A stretch of 64,000 bases of DNA from Candidatus Krumholzibacteriota bacterium (GCA_029262065.1 JAJDAC010000022.1:186001-250000), one strand, 5' to 3'; shown: positions 1 through 9,828, counted from the stretch's first letter. A program made the numbers and translations. The notes: generated by a model from the sequence alone, not told the origin.

Positions 1-1533
1 AAGGGCCCCCATGGGGTCGACATGGAGGGGTACGACGAGTTCATGAACAAGCCGCCCCTCAAGCGCTTCATGCACGCGCTGCTCAGCGGCAACCCCATCA
101 GCGATGCGCTGACGCATCAGTTCCTGTACCTGCGCTGGGCCCGGCACGCCATTGCCGACCACCGCAAATTGCACGAAGAACTCATAGCGGGACTGCAGCA
201 GACGAACCTGATCGACAAGTTGGTACGGGTGGAACACCACACCGCGCACTGCGCCAACGCGTTCTACACTTCATCGTTCGACCGGGCCCTGATCGTCACC
301 ATCGATGCCTACGGCTCGGGCCGCACGGGCCGCGTGAGCCTGGGCCAACGCGGCAAGGCGATCGAGCCGCTGGGCGTGTTCGACTTTCCGCATTCATTCG
401 GCGTGTACTACGAACAACTCACCTCGGCGCTGGGCTTCAAGCCGTCGCGTCACGAAGGCAAGATCCTGGGCCTGGCCGCCTACGGCGATCCGTCGGTCCT
501 ACGCGAGACCCTGCGCGCCCGCTTCAACATCAGCGGCACCACGCTCACCTCGCAGGCGGTACACAACCAATACTTCCCCCGATACCTGGCCAATCATTTT
601 TCCAAGGTCGACGTTGCAGCGGCGCACCAGACGGTCATGGAAGAAATCTGCACCGAAGTGGTCCAGAAGTACGTGGACCAGACCGGATGCGAGAACATTG
701 TCCTGTCGGGCGGCGTGACCGCCAACGTGAAACTGAATCAGCGCCTCCACAGCGTTCGCGGTGTCCACGGCCTGTTCGTTCACCCCTCCATGGGCGACGG
801 CGGCACCGGTACCGGCGCGGCGTTGCATGTCTTTGAAGAGAATGGCGGCATCGAACCCTACAAAATGCCCAACGCCTACCTGGGGCCGGAGTTCACGGAC
901 GAAGAACTCACGACCGAATTGAAAAAAGAAGACCTTGCGTGGGAACGGCCCGACGACCTGGAAGACGAAGTAGGTCGCCTGATCTCCGAAGGTTACGTGG
1001 TCGCCCGTTTCAACGGCCGCATGGAGTATGGGCCGCGCGCGCTGGGCAACCGGTCCATCCTGTACCACGCCACCGAGCGCTCGGTGAACAAGTGGCTCAA
1101 CCAGAACCTGGGACGTACCGAGTTCATGCCGTTCGCGCCGGCCACCATGGCCGAGCACGCAGGCCAGTGCTACGAGCGGTTGGCCGGAGCCGAACACACG
1201 GCCGAATTCATGACCGTCACGTTCGACTGCACCGAGTTCATGACCGACAATTGTCCCGCCGCGGTGCACGTGGACGGAACCGCGCGGCCACAGCTGGTAT
1301 CGGCCGAGTCGAACCTGAGTTTCTATCGGATCATCGAGGCGTACCACAAGCGCACGGGCATCCCCAGCGTCATCAACACCAGCTTCAACATGCACGAAGA
1401 ACCCATCGTGTGCACGCCGTACGACGCCATCCGCGCGTTCAAGCTGGGCCACCTGGACTACCTGGCGTTGGGACCGTTTCTGGTGAAGGGCGACAGTACG
1501 GCCGAGCGCCGGCCGAGCCGAAGCATTCTGTAG
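1..1533 (+). CDS. Carbamoyltransferase, NodU/CmcH family (5' end outside window)
   Basis: Family enzymes move a carbamoyl group from carbamoyl phosphate to a hydroxyl of a sugar, antibiotic or tRNA. The frame is open to base 1 (K-G-P-H-G-V-D before the first ATG at 22), so the N-terminal part of the Kae1-like domain, usually about 80-100 residues, lies outside the window. Visible signatures are the metal-binding H-H-T-A-H (near 235-250), IDAYGSGRTG, SGGVTANVKLNQRL, HPSMGDGGTGTGAA, and the C-terminal YGPRALGNRSIL and INTSFNMHEEP motifs. The gene converges with the minus-strand membrane gene ending at 1559. The acceptor substrate cannot be read from sequence. The neighbouring sulfatase-fold and membrane genes suggest modification of a glycan or small molecule, but that is inference. 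Confidence 0.92.
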   Translation, partial: KGPHGVDMEGYDEFMNKPPLKRFMHALLSGNPISDALTHQFLYLRWARHAIADHRKLHEELIAGLQQTNLIDKLVRVEHHTAHCANAFYTSSFDRALIVTIDAYGSGRTGRVSLGQRGKAIEPLGVFDFPHSFGVYYEQLTSALGFKPSRHEGKILGLAAYGDPSVLRETLRARFNISGTTLTSQAVHNQYFPRYLANHFSKVDVAAAHQTVMEEICTEVVQKYVDQTGCENIVLSGGVTANVKLNQRLHSVRGVHGLFVHPSMGDGGTGTGAALHVFEENGGIEPYKMPNAYLGPEFTDEELTTELKKEDLAWERPDDLEDEVGRLISEGYVVARFNGRMEYGPRALGNRSILYHATERSVNKWLNQNLGRTEFMPFAPATMAEHAGQCYERLAGAEHTAEFMTVTFDCTEFMTDNCPAAVHVDGTARPQLVSAESNLSFYRIIEAYHKRTGIPSVINTSFNMHEEPIVCTPYDAIRAFKLGHLDYLALGPFLVKGDSTAERRPSRSIL

Positions 1534-1558
1534 TCGGCCGGCATGGACGCCTCGCCAA

Positions 1559-2641
1559 CTAGGCCGCTACGGGTGAGCCCTCGCGTACGATGGCGCGATT
1601 TCCATCGGTCGGTTTCAGCCGCCAGATGAACGCGTCCACCACGAAGTGATGGATGTTGATGGCCGCGGTTACCAGGAAGAACGTCTCCACCAGGTCGAAA
1701 CCCACGGTGGTGAACGCTAGCGGTAGAACGCGAAACAGCCCGTAGCCCAGCACCAGGCTCAAGCCGTAGAACTTCACCGCGTGAAACACCGGACCGCGCG
1801 TGTTCTGGGGCTGAAGCATCTGTTCGCGCATATGGAAGATGATGACGATGGCCATGTACTGGATGCCGTGGAAAATCGTGGCCCAGACGAAGGCATCGAG
1901 CGGACTGAGCACCAGCCACCAGATGCCGTTCGAGAACAACAAGACCACGCCGATGACCGGAAACCACGACCGATCGGACTGCCACACGCGCACCAGGAAC
2001 ACCAGGGGCGACGAGAACACCACGATGCGCAAGACCCACTGCAGCGCCGCCATGGGCTGCACCAATCCGGCGTTGGCAAACCATGCGTCGGGCAGAAGCC
2101 AGCGTGCCCCACTGCTCGAGGAGAACAGGAAAGCGTAGAAGAACGGAGACATGGCTACCCACCAGAGCAACTTCTTGTTCGTGGGTGAAAGCGCACATCC
2201 CGAACGATACGAATACATGACCGCCAGACCGTAGGCCTGCGCCGCGTAGTGATACGGCGACCAGGTCAGGTACAGCGACTGCATGTGTGGCCCCAACTGG
2301 CCCGCGAAGCGAATCGCCACCAACAACACCACCAGCGAAACCAGGGGCAAACCCATGGTCAGGAACGGTAGGCTGCGGAACGCGCCCGGCTTCGAATACA
2401 AACGCACCGTCGAGGAAGCAAAATGCGCCATGGTGCTCACGAACACGATGTAGGGAATCAGGCCGGTGCTTACTATGGATGCCCCACCGCGGGCGATCAG
2501 GGCGGCGCTGACCACCAGGCTGAAACCACCACCGATGAGCATGTAGTCGAACAGCGGGTTCACGAACATCTTGCCCCGCAACGCAGCTCCCGGCGGCAAG
2601 CTCACGGCCGCGGCTTGCGAAGCGGTGGCGGCGCGACTCAT
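1559..2641 (-). CDS. Polytopic membrane protein with conserved histidine motifs, unknown function
   Basis: The 360-residue protein has about eight hydrophobic segments. Histidines sit at the ends of several of them: TMAHF, WSPYHYAAQAYG, IFHGIQYM and NIHHFVVDAFIWRL. This pattern recalls membrane enzymes that hold a metal with histidines, such as Brp/Blh-type oxygenases, but I cannot assign it to a family by eye. Its ATG overlaps the stop of the upstream TPR gene by four bases (ATGA), so the two are probably translated together. It is the last gene of a minus-strand run that starts with a sulfatase-fold lipoprotein. The role is unknown; it may be a membrane partner in the same envelope pathway. 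Confidence 0.75.
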   Translation of the reverse strand: MSRAATASQAAAVSLPPGAALRGKMFVNPLFDYMLIGGGFSLVVSAALIARGGASIVSTGLIPYIVFVSTMAHFASSTVRLYSKPGAFRSLPFLTMGLPLVSLVVLLVAIRFAGQLGPHMQSLYLTWSPYHYAAQAYGLAVMYSYRSGCALSPTNKKLLWWVAMSPFFYAFLFSSSSGARWLLPDAWFANAGLVQPMAALQWVLRIVVFSSPLVFLVRVWQSDRSWFPVIGVVLLFSNGIWWLVLSPLDAFVWATIFHGIQYMAIVIIFHMREQMLQPQNTRGPVFHAVKFYGLSLVLGYGLFRVLPLAFTTVGFDLVETFFLVTAAINIHHFVVDAFIWRLKPTDGNRAIVREGSPVAA

Positions 2642-3222
2642 GACGGCCTCCGGGTTTGTTCCAGCCCACGACGGGCCGAGTCAAGAGAAGGATCCAGACG
2701 TAGGGCTTCGGCAAAGTGCCGGGCCGCCTCTTCGCGTTTGCCCTGGTACAACAATGCAACGGCGAGATTGTTGTGGGCCATGGCATTGCGGGGGTTGCGA
2801 CCCAGCGACTCGCGCAGGAGGTCTTCGATTTCCGGCAGGTCGGCGGCGGTCCGCGCGGGGTCGGTCAGCAGCAACGAAGCCAATTTCAGGTAGGCCTGCG
2901 GGTCCTCGGTCAGGCGCATGCTCGTAAGCTTGCGCAACGCGAACACCTGGCTCTCGCGGTCGCCCGCCTTCTCGGCCACCTCCACCAACTTCACCAACAG
3001 TGGTGGCTGCGGATGGATGACCGCGGCCATGCGCAGCCGCGCGGTGGCCTCGGTGAAGTCGCCCCGGGCCACGCCGTCGTCGATGGCATCCAGTACGAAG
3101 TTGGTAGTCAGGTCCGGTGGGTGGCCGGACTGACCGATGGACAATACGACGCCGGCCACCAGCAGCGCGGCGAACAGCGCCACGCCGAGCCAGTAGATTC
3201 CTTTGTAGGGCGAGAAGGCCAT
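2638..3222 (-). CDS. Membrane-anchored tetratricopeptide (TPR) protein
   Basis: I chose the ATG at 3222 (MAFSPYKGIYWLG), giving 194 residues. The open frame extends upstream, but that part is the reverse of sulfatase codons and looks non-coding. Residues 9-30 form one transmembrane segment. The rest is helical and ends in a clear TPR pair (NAMAHNNLAVALLYQGKREE, then ARHFAEALRLDPSLDSA). TPR arrays bind other proteins, so this is probably a scaffold facing the periplasm or cytoplasm. It starts 71 bp after the sulfatase-fold gene and overlaps the next gene by ATGA. Confidence 0.78.
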   Translation of the reverse strand: MAFSPYKGIYWLGVALFAALLVAGVVLSIGQSGHPPDLTTNFVLDAIDDGVARGDFTEATARLRMAAVIHPQPPLLVKLVEVAEKAGDRESQVFALRKLTSMRLTEDPQAYLKLASLLLTDPARTAADLPEIEDLLRESLGRNPRNAMAHNNLAVALLYQGKREEAARHFAEALRLDPSLDSARRGLEQTRRPS

Positions 3223-3293
3223 GCATCGATTCCCGGAATCAGGCGAGGGCGAACGGGGAGCATACCGCATGCGCTTCGCGGCGGGCAAACTCC

Positions 3294-4808
3294 CTAGCGA
3301 CCACCCACGTACCCCAGACTGCGCAAACGCTCCATGGCGTCTTGCGACTGGGCGGGGTTGAAGCGCGAGGGCAACGGCTGGGGATCTCGCGCCCACGCGG
3401 CCAACACCTCCCTCAGCACCTCGGCCTGCGACCGGGTGGCCGCGTCGTCGGCCGGTAGGAGGTTTGTGCGCTCGTGCGGATCTGTCTCCAGATTGTAGAG
3501 TTCCTGGCGCTGCAGGTAGGGAGTGTGAATGTACTTCCACGGACCCCAACGCACGCACCTGGCCTTCATCTGGTTGCGCCATACCTGGTCTCGCTCGAAA
3601 CTCGCCCCCACCGGCTGGGTCGACTCGCTGAACACCGGAACGACCTCCAGTTCCGAGCCGTTCCACGATGACACGAGGCTGCGCCCATCCACTCGTTCCG
3701 GCGTGGGAATTCCGAGAAGTTCACAGAGAGTAGGCAACACGTCGACGGACGAGACCGGCGTATCGATTTGCACCGCCACCGAATTCGCCGGTGGCAAACG
3801 CAGGAGCAACGGCACGTGCACGGTGGATTGGTATACCGCCAGGCCGTGGTTCCAGAAATCGCCGTGGACCCAGAATGATTCGCCGTGGTCAGCGGTGATC
3901 ACGACGATGGCGTCATCGAGAATTCCCTGATCCTGGAGCCCTTCCAACAATCTTCCCACTTGGGAATCCACATACGACACCTCGCCGGCGTACAGCGCGG
4001 CCAGATCCCGATCCAAGGCCGTGGGTTCGCCGTTCGCGCCGTCCAACAGCTCGTTGCTCAGTCCGTGCCGCATGGCTCCCATCAGACCGGGGCCATCGTC
4101 GACAATCGCATCGTGATGACGCTGCACCAACATCTGGAGGTCGTCGAAACTGGAGGTTCGCGGCCCGTCAGCACGACCATACATGGCGTCGTAGGGTGGT
4201 GGCGGGCGATAGGTGGCGTGCACGTCGAAGTAGTGGGCAAACAGGAACAGCCGTTCGGAGCCGGCGTTGCGCCGTCCTGACCACTCGAGCACGGCATCGG
4301 TGACCCGGTCCGCGGTGCGCTGGTTCTGATCGAACGCGTCCATGTCGATCAACTGGTCGAAGTCCTGATCGTAGTGATCGAACCCCGCGCCGAACCCGAA
4401 CATGCGGTCCAGGGCGTAGGACCCCAGGAACGCCGCGGTCGTGAATCCGGCGCTCTTGAGTAGCTCTGGCAGCATCTGGTTCGCGTCGTGAACCGAGAAC
4501 CCGTTTCGGGGAACTCCATGCGTGCGCGGGTACGAACCGGTAAACAGCGAGGTATGCGCAGCCAGCGTGGTGGGGGCGGCGGTCGTGACGTCGACGAATC
4601 GTATCGCCTGACTCGCCAATGCATCGATGGCTGGGGTACCGGCCCGCGAACCAAAACCGCTCGAGTGATCCGCCCGCAACGTGTCGATCGATAGAAGAAT
4701 CACGTGGCGATGGGGCCCGTCGTACGAATCCCGCGAACAACCAATCAACCCGCCCAGCACGAATCCAATCGCCATCAAGCGATGCAGCCGAGAACCGAAA
4801 CCATCCAT
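3294..4808 (-). CDS. Sulfatase-fold (alkaline phosphatase superfamily) lipoprotein with Thr at the nucleophile site
   Basis: The 504-residue protein has the sulfatase fold: metal-binding ILLSIDTLRADH (D42), the nucleophile region APTTLAAHTSLFTG, a DHGESFWVHG metal site near the middle and the usual C-terminal ETDPHERTNL. The position normally held by Cys or Ser (converted to formylglycine in true sulfatases) is Thr81, and the following Arg is His. LtaS-type phosphoglycerol transferases and phosphoethanolamine transferases also use Thr, so a transferase or phosphatase is at least as likely as a sulfatase. I chose ATG 4808 because GGAG lies six bases upstream and the N-terminus then reads as a lipoprotein signal (FVLGGLIGC, Cys24). 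An alternative ATG at 4775 forms a TGATG overlap with the decayed gene upstream. Confidence 0.85.
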   Translation of the reverse strand: MDGFGSRLHRLMAIGFVLGGLIGCSRDSYDGPHRHVILLSIDTLRADHSSGFGSRAGTPAIDALASQAIRFVDVTTAAPTTLAAHTSLFTGSYPRTHGVPRNGFSVHDANQMLPELLKSAGFTTAAFLGSYALDRMFGFGAGFDHYDQDFDQLIDMDAFDQNQRTADRVTDAVLEWSGRRNAGSERLFLFAHYFDVHATYRPPPPYDAMYGRADGPRTSSFDDLQMLVQRHHDAIVDDGPGLMGAMRHGLSNELLDGANGEPTALDRDLAALYAGEVSYVDSQVGRLLEGLQDQGILDDAIVVITADHGESFWVHGDFWNHGLAVYQSTVHVPLLLRLPPANSVAVQIDTPVSSVDVLPTLCELLGIPTPERVDGRSLVSSWNGSELEVVPVFSESTQPVGASFERDQVWRNQMKARCVRWGPWKYIHTPYLQRQELYNLETDPHERTNLLPADDAATRSQAEVLREVLAAWARDPQPLPSRFNPAQSQDAMERLRSLGYVGGR

Positions 4809-4945
4809 CCCACGCTCCATCCCGGCAGCAGAGGCGTACGCACATCGCGGGCAAACAACACGCCTATGATACTAGGCACGATCAGAATACTGAACACCAG
4901 AAGCACGCCCGCGCCCTTCGCGGAACTGGATCCCAGGGCAAAAAG
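4775..4945 (-). pseudogene. C-terminal remnant of a zinc/manganese ABC transporter permease (ZnuB family)
   Basis: A minus-strand frame open from 5020 to the stop at 4775 contains AGVLLVFSILIVPSIIGVLF followed by ARDVRTPLLPGWSVGWMVSVLG. This matches the late transmembrane region of ABC-3 family metal permeases (AGVLLVF..LIVPA....LL.R). Only about 45-50 residues look homologous. Family members are about 260-290 residues and continue past this point, so both ends are missing. The upstream part of the frame is antisense to the flavin reductase start. The stop overlaps an ATG inside the sulfatase-fold gene (TGATG). It looks like a leftover from a rearrangement; the identification is by eye. Confidence 0.5.
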
Positions 4946-4999
4946 AAACCCCCGATTGACGTGGACGACCGCTACACCATCGGGCATCATCGCCTCGCT

Positions 5000-5698
5000 A
5001 TGGCTGAACCCGAATTCCACTCCGCAATCGTCGCGTCAATCGCCGCCGCCGGTCCCGACCTGGCCCACGTACACGTTACGGCCGCGGGTATCGGTATCGA
5101 TCTGGCGCCGTCGGTCCCGGGCCAGTTCGTGCAGATGCGAGTGGGTGAGGACAAGGCTTACCTCGCCGTGGCCTCGCGCGCGGGCCAGACCGATCCGCTC
5201 GAGTTCCTGGTGAAGAACGAGGGAGCGCTGGGCAGCTATCTTACCGGCGTGGCCCCGGGCTCCACCGTCGAGCTCACCGCGGCCATGGGTAAGGGATTTC
5301 CCATCGAAGAACACACCGGCCGCGATCTGGTGCTCTTTGCCACCGGTACCGGCATCAGCGCCCTACGCCCAGTCATCTGGCTGGTAGCCGACAAGCGCGC
5401 CCAATGGAACGACGTAACGCTGTTCTTTGGCGCCCGGCACCCCGACGGCCTCGCGTTTCGCGAAGAATTCGACGACTGGCGTACCGCGGGCATCAACGTG
5501 GAAACCATCGTTTCGCGCCCCGAAGACGCGCCCTGGGACGGCGCCACGGGCTATGTACAGGACCGGTTCGCGGAGTTGCACACCAACGTGTCCAATGCCA
5601 TCGTATTGCTGTGCGGCGTGTCGGACATGCACAAGGATCTGACCAGCATCCTGACCGAAGCCGACGTCCCCGCCGAGCACATCCTCACGAACTACTAG
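5000..5698 (+). CDS. FAD/NAD(P)H-binding ferredoxin-reductase-like oxidoreductase
   Basis: This 232-residue protein has the compact ferredoxin-NADP reductase layout: an N-terminal beta-barrel flavin domain (PSVPGQFVQMRVG; AMGKGFPI) and a nucleotide-binding domain with FATGTGISALRPVIW, FFGARHPDGLAFREEF and LLCGVSDMHKDL. Such enzymes pass electrons between NAD(P)H and a partner protein or small acceptor. The start is ATG 5000 (MAEPEFHS); no strong ribosome-binding site is seen, and the frame is open further upstream without similarity. It has no iron-sulfur domain, so the partner is encoded elsewhere. Its TAG stop is interleaved with the stop of the convergent CDF gene in a shared CTAG. Confidence 0.82.
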   Translation: MAEPEFHSAIVASIAAAGPDLAHVHVTAAGIGIDLAPSVPGQFVQMRVGEDKAYLAVASRAGQTDPLEFLVKNEGALGSYLTGVAPGSTVELTAAMGKGFPIEEHTGRDLVLFATGTGISALRPVIWLVADKRAQWNDVTLFFGARHPDGLAFREEFDDWRTAGINVETIVSRPEDAPWDGATGYVQDRFAELHTNVSNAIVLLCGVSDMHKDLTSILTEADVPAEHILTNY

Positions 5699-6600
5699 TC
5701 GTCTTCGTGGTGGCCCTCGGGCTCCACATGCACAACCACATCGGTCACCCCGTCCAGTTCGCGTTTGATGCGATCGGCCACGTCGTGGGCGGCTTCGTGC
5801 GCTTCCCGCGTCGTCATTTCGGGCGGTACGTGGATATGCAGGTCTACGTGCACGTCGCCCGGTACACCCCGACTGCGCACGCGATGCGCGTGGGTCACGC
5901 TGGACGCCCCCATGGCCAACTCTTCCACTTTCGACGGGTCCACGGCCTGCGCGTCGGCCAGTACCTGAAATGCCGCCAGCACGATCTGGAACCCGGAGTA
6001 GAGAATGAAGCCCACGATCACCAGTGCCGCGATGATATCGATCGACGGGAACGCCAAGCGAGCCGCCACCAAGGAGACGATCACGCCCACGGTCACCAAG
6101 ACGTCGCTCTGCGTATGCTTCGCATCGGCCAGCAGAATTCCACTGTTCAGACGGCGACCGGCGCGGGACTCGTAGCGGGTCACGAACACGTTCACGACGA
6201 GGGTGACGATCATGACGACAAACGTGACGGGAGTGGGATTGACCTCGTGCTCGCTTCCCAGACTCGCCACGACCTCCCGTAACACTTCGGTCGCGCTCAA
6301 GAACAGGAACATGGAAATGCCCACGGACGCGATCGCCTCGAACTTGCGATGGCCGTAGGGGTGATCTTCGTCGGGGCCCTGGGCTGCGATGTGAAGACCA
6401 ACCAGGCCCACGATGTTGGACGCTCCGTCGAGCAATGAATGCAGCCCATCGGCGAGCATGCTGACCGCCCCAGCGAGGTATCCAAACACCAGCTTGGCCA
6501 CCGCCACCGCGATGTTGAGCACGAGTATCTGCCAAAGCACGCGCCGAACTTCCCGGTCGCGGGCCGATCGGGGGTCCGGGACTTGGGTGTCGCTGCTCAC
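5695..6600 (-). CDS. Cation diffusion facilitator (CDF) metal exporter
   Basis: This inner-membrane antiporter exports divalent metals in exchange for protons. The GTG at 6600 is preceded by GAGG at seven bases and gives 301 residues, the normal family length. The longer frame upstream lacks similarity. Six membrane segments are followed by a cytoplasmic metal-binding domain rich in His (VHVDLHIHVPPEMTTREAHEAAHDV). The transport site shows H54xxxD58 in segment 2 (DGLHSLLDG) and HxxxD in segment 5 (KHTQSD), the HxxxD pattern associated with zinc preference in ZnT-type members. A decayed zinc/manganese permease lies 0.75 kb away. The gene is convergent with the flavin reductase and divergent from the pilin gene. 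Confidence 0.9.
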   Translation of the reverse strand: MSSDTQVPDPRSARDREVRRVLWQILVLNIAVAVAKLVFGYLAGAVSMLADGLHSLLDGASNIVGLVGLHIAAQGPDEDHPYGHRKFEAIASVGISMFLFLSATEVLREVVASLGSEHEVNPTPVTFVVMIVTLVVNVFVTRYESRAGRRLNSGILLADAKHTQSDVLVTVGVIVSLVAARLAFPSIDIIAALVIVGFILYSGFQIVLAAFQVLADAQAVDPSKVEELAMGASSVTHAHRVRSRGVPGDVHVDLHIHVPPEMTTREAHEAAHDVADRIKRELDGVTDVVVHVEPEGHHEDD

Positions 6601-6809
6601 AACCAAGCCTCGATCGAGGGGGCTAGGCGACCCAATGGGTGGTGCAAAGTGCACGATTGCGGCAAATGGGATCGAGGCACAGCGATACAGATTTCCGCAA
6701 CTAATTTCATGACAACATCTTACAGGAGGTTCCCGGAGAGCCAGACCCGGCACGGGTCGTGCTCCGAGCGCCTGTGGAGGGACCTCATTCTACCCTTGTG
6801 GAGGCCGGC

Positions 6810-7265
6810 GTGCTCACTGCCGTTCATCAAGAAAACTTCGCCGAGAATCGCGAAGCCGGATTCACCCTGATCGAATTGATGATCGTGGTGTTGATCCTTG
6901 GGCTACTGGTCGCGATTGCGATCCCCAACTATACCAATTTCCAGAACCAGGCCAAGGCTGCCGTCGTGAAGAACAACGTGCACACCGTACAGCTAGTGGC
7001 CGAAGACTTCAGCTCCCGCAACGATGGCGTGTACCCCACGTCGCTCGCCGCGGTGGCCTCAGATGGTTCGACCATGATCACACTGTTGCCCGGACAGCAG
7101 TTGCTGGCCAACCCGTGGACCGGCGCCAACACCGAACCCGTCGACGGTAGCGCCGCGGTGCCGGGACAGACAGGTTACCTGCCGGTGATCGCGGCGGGGG
7201 TTCCCGTGGGATATCTGATAGATGGGTATGGCGCCGATGCCGTGGTCATCAATGTACACAATTAG
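6810..7265 (+). CDS. Type IV pilin / type II pseudopilin-like protein
   Basis: This is a class III signal protein. After a short charged leader (NFAENREAG) comes the prepilin peptidase site G/FTLIELMIVVLILGLL, with the conserved Glu at +5, followed by a hydrophobic N-terminal helix ending IAIPNYTNFQNQAKAA. GTG 6810 is chosen because GGAGG lies five bases upstream and gives a 17-residue leader; an earlier GTG at 6759 is possible. The mature part (about 135 residues, VKNNVHTVQLVAEDFSSRNDGVYP onward) resembles major pilins and GspG-like subunits. No assembly genes are nearby, so this is an orphan subunit that would use machinery encoded elsewhere. It lies 64 bp before a HAMP-only membrane protein. 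Confidence 0.88.
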   Translation: MLTAVHQENFAENREAGFTLIELMIVVLILGLLVAIAIPNYTNFQNQAKAAVVKNNVHTVQLVAEDFSSRNDGVYPTSLAAVASDGSTMITLLPGQQLLANPWTGANTEPVDGSAAVPGQTGYLPVIAAGVPVGYLIDGYGADAVVINVHN

Positions 7266-7329
7266 CTAGGTCGAGAGTTGGCGGCGGCTCGCACCGCCGC
7301 GTCCATGTACCCTAACGAACGAGTGACCG

Positions 7330-7815
7330 ATGAGTGGAACGCAGAAGGTTCAACGACGGACGACAGTGGTCGAAAAGCGACTGCAGTACGGATTCGCCGT
7401 GAAAATCCTGGTCGTACACGCGATCGTGGCGCTGTCCTACCACGCCGCCGTACAGATCCGCATTTCGAAGCATCTATCGGTGGCCAGTGAGGAGCAGGGC
7501 ATTCTCCTGTCTCGCCTCATGAGCGATAGTTTCTTCACATTGCTGGTCGTCACGGCCATTACCGGTCCACTCGTGTTCCTGTTGGCACTGTGGCAATCCA
7601 ATCGGTTGCTCGGGCCCCTACCTCGGTTTCGCCGGGCATTCAGCCAACTGGCTCAGGGTGATTTTGCGGTTCGCGTGGTCCTACGACCCGGCGACACGCT
7701 GGAGCCTTTCGCGGACTGCTTCAATCGCGCGGCCGAGACTCTCCAAGGGCGTGGCGAATCGTCCGAGAAAATGGCCCAGCCAACCGCGGAAGAACCGGTC
7801 GAACAACTGGTCTAG
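7330..7815 (+). CDS. HAMP-domain membrane protein without output domain
   Basis: The 161-residue protein has a basic N-terminus, a membrane segment at about 22-40, a short periplasmic stretch (HAAVQIRISKHLSVASEEQG), a second membrane segment at about 67-88 and then a HAMP-like linker (LLGPLPRFRRAFSQLAQGDFAVRVVLRPGDTLEPFADCFNRAAETL). HAMP units normally relay a signal to a kinase, cyclase or chemotaxis domain; none follows, and the protein ends in a polar tail. It shares strand with the pilin gene and is followed by a strong terminator, so the two could form one transcript. It may be a decoy or an adaptor that pairs with another receptor. Confidence 0.72.
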   Translation: MSGTQKVQRRTTVVEKRLQYGFAVKILVVHAIVALSYHAAVQIRISKHLSVASEEQGILLSRLMSDSFFTLLVVTAITGPLVFLLALWQSNRLLGPLPRFRRAFSQLAQGDFAVRVVLRPGDTLEPFADCFNRAAETLQGRGESSEKMAQPTAEEPVEQLV

Positions 7816-7844
7816 GGGGCCGTCGCCCCGATCGGAAAGAATCG

Positions 7845-7882
7845 AAAGCCGGCCCCCGCGATGGGGGCCGGCTTTCTTTTTT
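7845..7882 (+). terminator. Rho-independent terminator after the pilin/HAMP genes
   Basis: A perfect 13-bp inverted repeat (AAAGCCGGCCCCC at 7845-7857 with its complement at 7863-7875) encloses a five-base loop and is followed by CTTTTTTG. It lies 30 bp after the HAMP gene stop and 63 bp before the TRAP small-permease start. It separates the two transcripts. Confidence 0.9.
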
Positions 7883-7944
7883 GTCTTCGACGCCGCGGTT
7901 CGCTAGTCTTCGCGGGCACGACGCCCCCCAACACGCTCTTCGCC

Positions 7945-8498
7945 ATGACCAGCCTGCTTCACATCGCCACCGGTATCGACCGCATCAGCCGCGTGGCTGG
8001 TCACATAGCCGCCTGGCTTGGCGTGTTGATGATCGCCTTGGGTGCCACCAATGCCCTGGCTCGCTACCTCGGTCGCTACCTTGGTGCCAACCTGAGCTCC
8101 AATGCATACCTGGAACTGCAATGGTATCTGTTTGCCGCCATGTTCTTGTTGGCGGGCGCCCACACCTTGCAACGCGGCGCTCACGTGCGCGTGGATGTCG
8201 TGTCATCCCGCCTGTCCCTTAGAGCCAACGCATGGATTCAGTTGCTCGGAACACTGTTGCTCTTGCTGCCATTCTGCGTTGTTGCCCTGTGGGTCTCGTG
8301 GCCCTCGGTCGTGAGCGCGTGGCAACTGCGGGAAATGTCCCCCGACCCCGGCGGCTTGCCCCGTTATCCTTTGCGCACCCTGCTGCCCATTGCGTTCACC
8401 TTGCTGCTCCTGCAGGGTTTGGCCGAGGCGATCCGCAACATCGCACGAGTGCGCGGTCATGAGATTCCCCGCGAGGAACCGTCCGATCTGGAATCGAC

Positions 8499-8502
<4 letters not shown>
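7945..8502 (+). CDS. TRAP transporter small permease (DctQ type)
   Basis: The 185-residue protein with four membrane segments has the DctQ pattern: an N-terminal helix ending in ALARYLGRYLG, then ELQWYLFAAMFLLAGAHTLQRGAHVRVDV and a final helix before GLAEAIRN. It pairs with the large permease to use a sodium or proton gradient for uptake of an organic acid caught by a periplasmic binding protein. ATG 7945 was chosen by family fit; no clear ribosome-binding site precedes it. Its stop overlaps the start of the large permease by ATGA, showing translational coupling. Confidence 0.9.
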
Positions 8503-9821
<1,319 letters not shown>

Positions 9822-9828
9822 CGCCGGG

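Noticed and set aside
499-1452. Long minus-strand open frame (317 codons) inside the carbamoyltransferase
   Set aside because: It is the reverse of a gene with clear family motifs, and the product is low-complexity (Gly, Val, Arg, His). This is a GC-rich shadow.
6722-6728. AGGAGGT, a perfect ribosome-binding site upstream of the pilin
   Set aside because: No start codon lies within 4-15 bases downstream. GTG 6759 is 30 bases away. The GTG at 6810 with its own GGAGG fits better.
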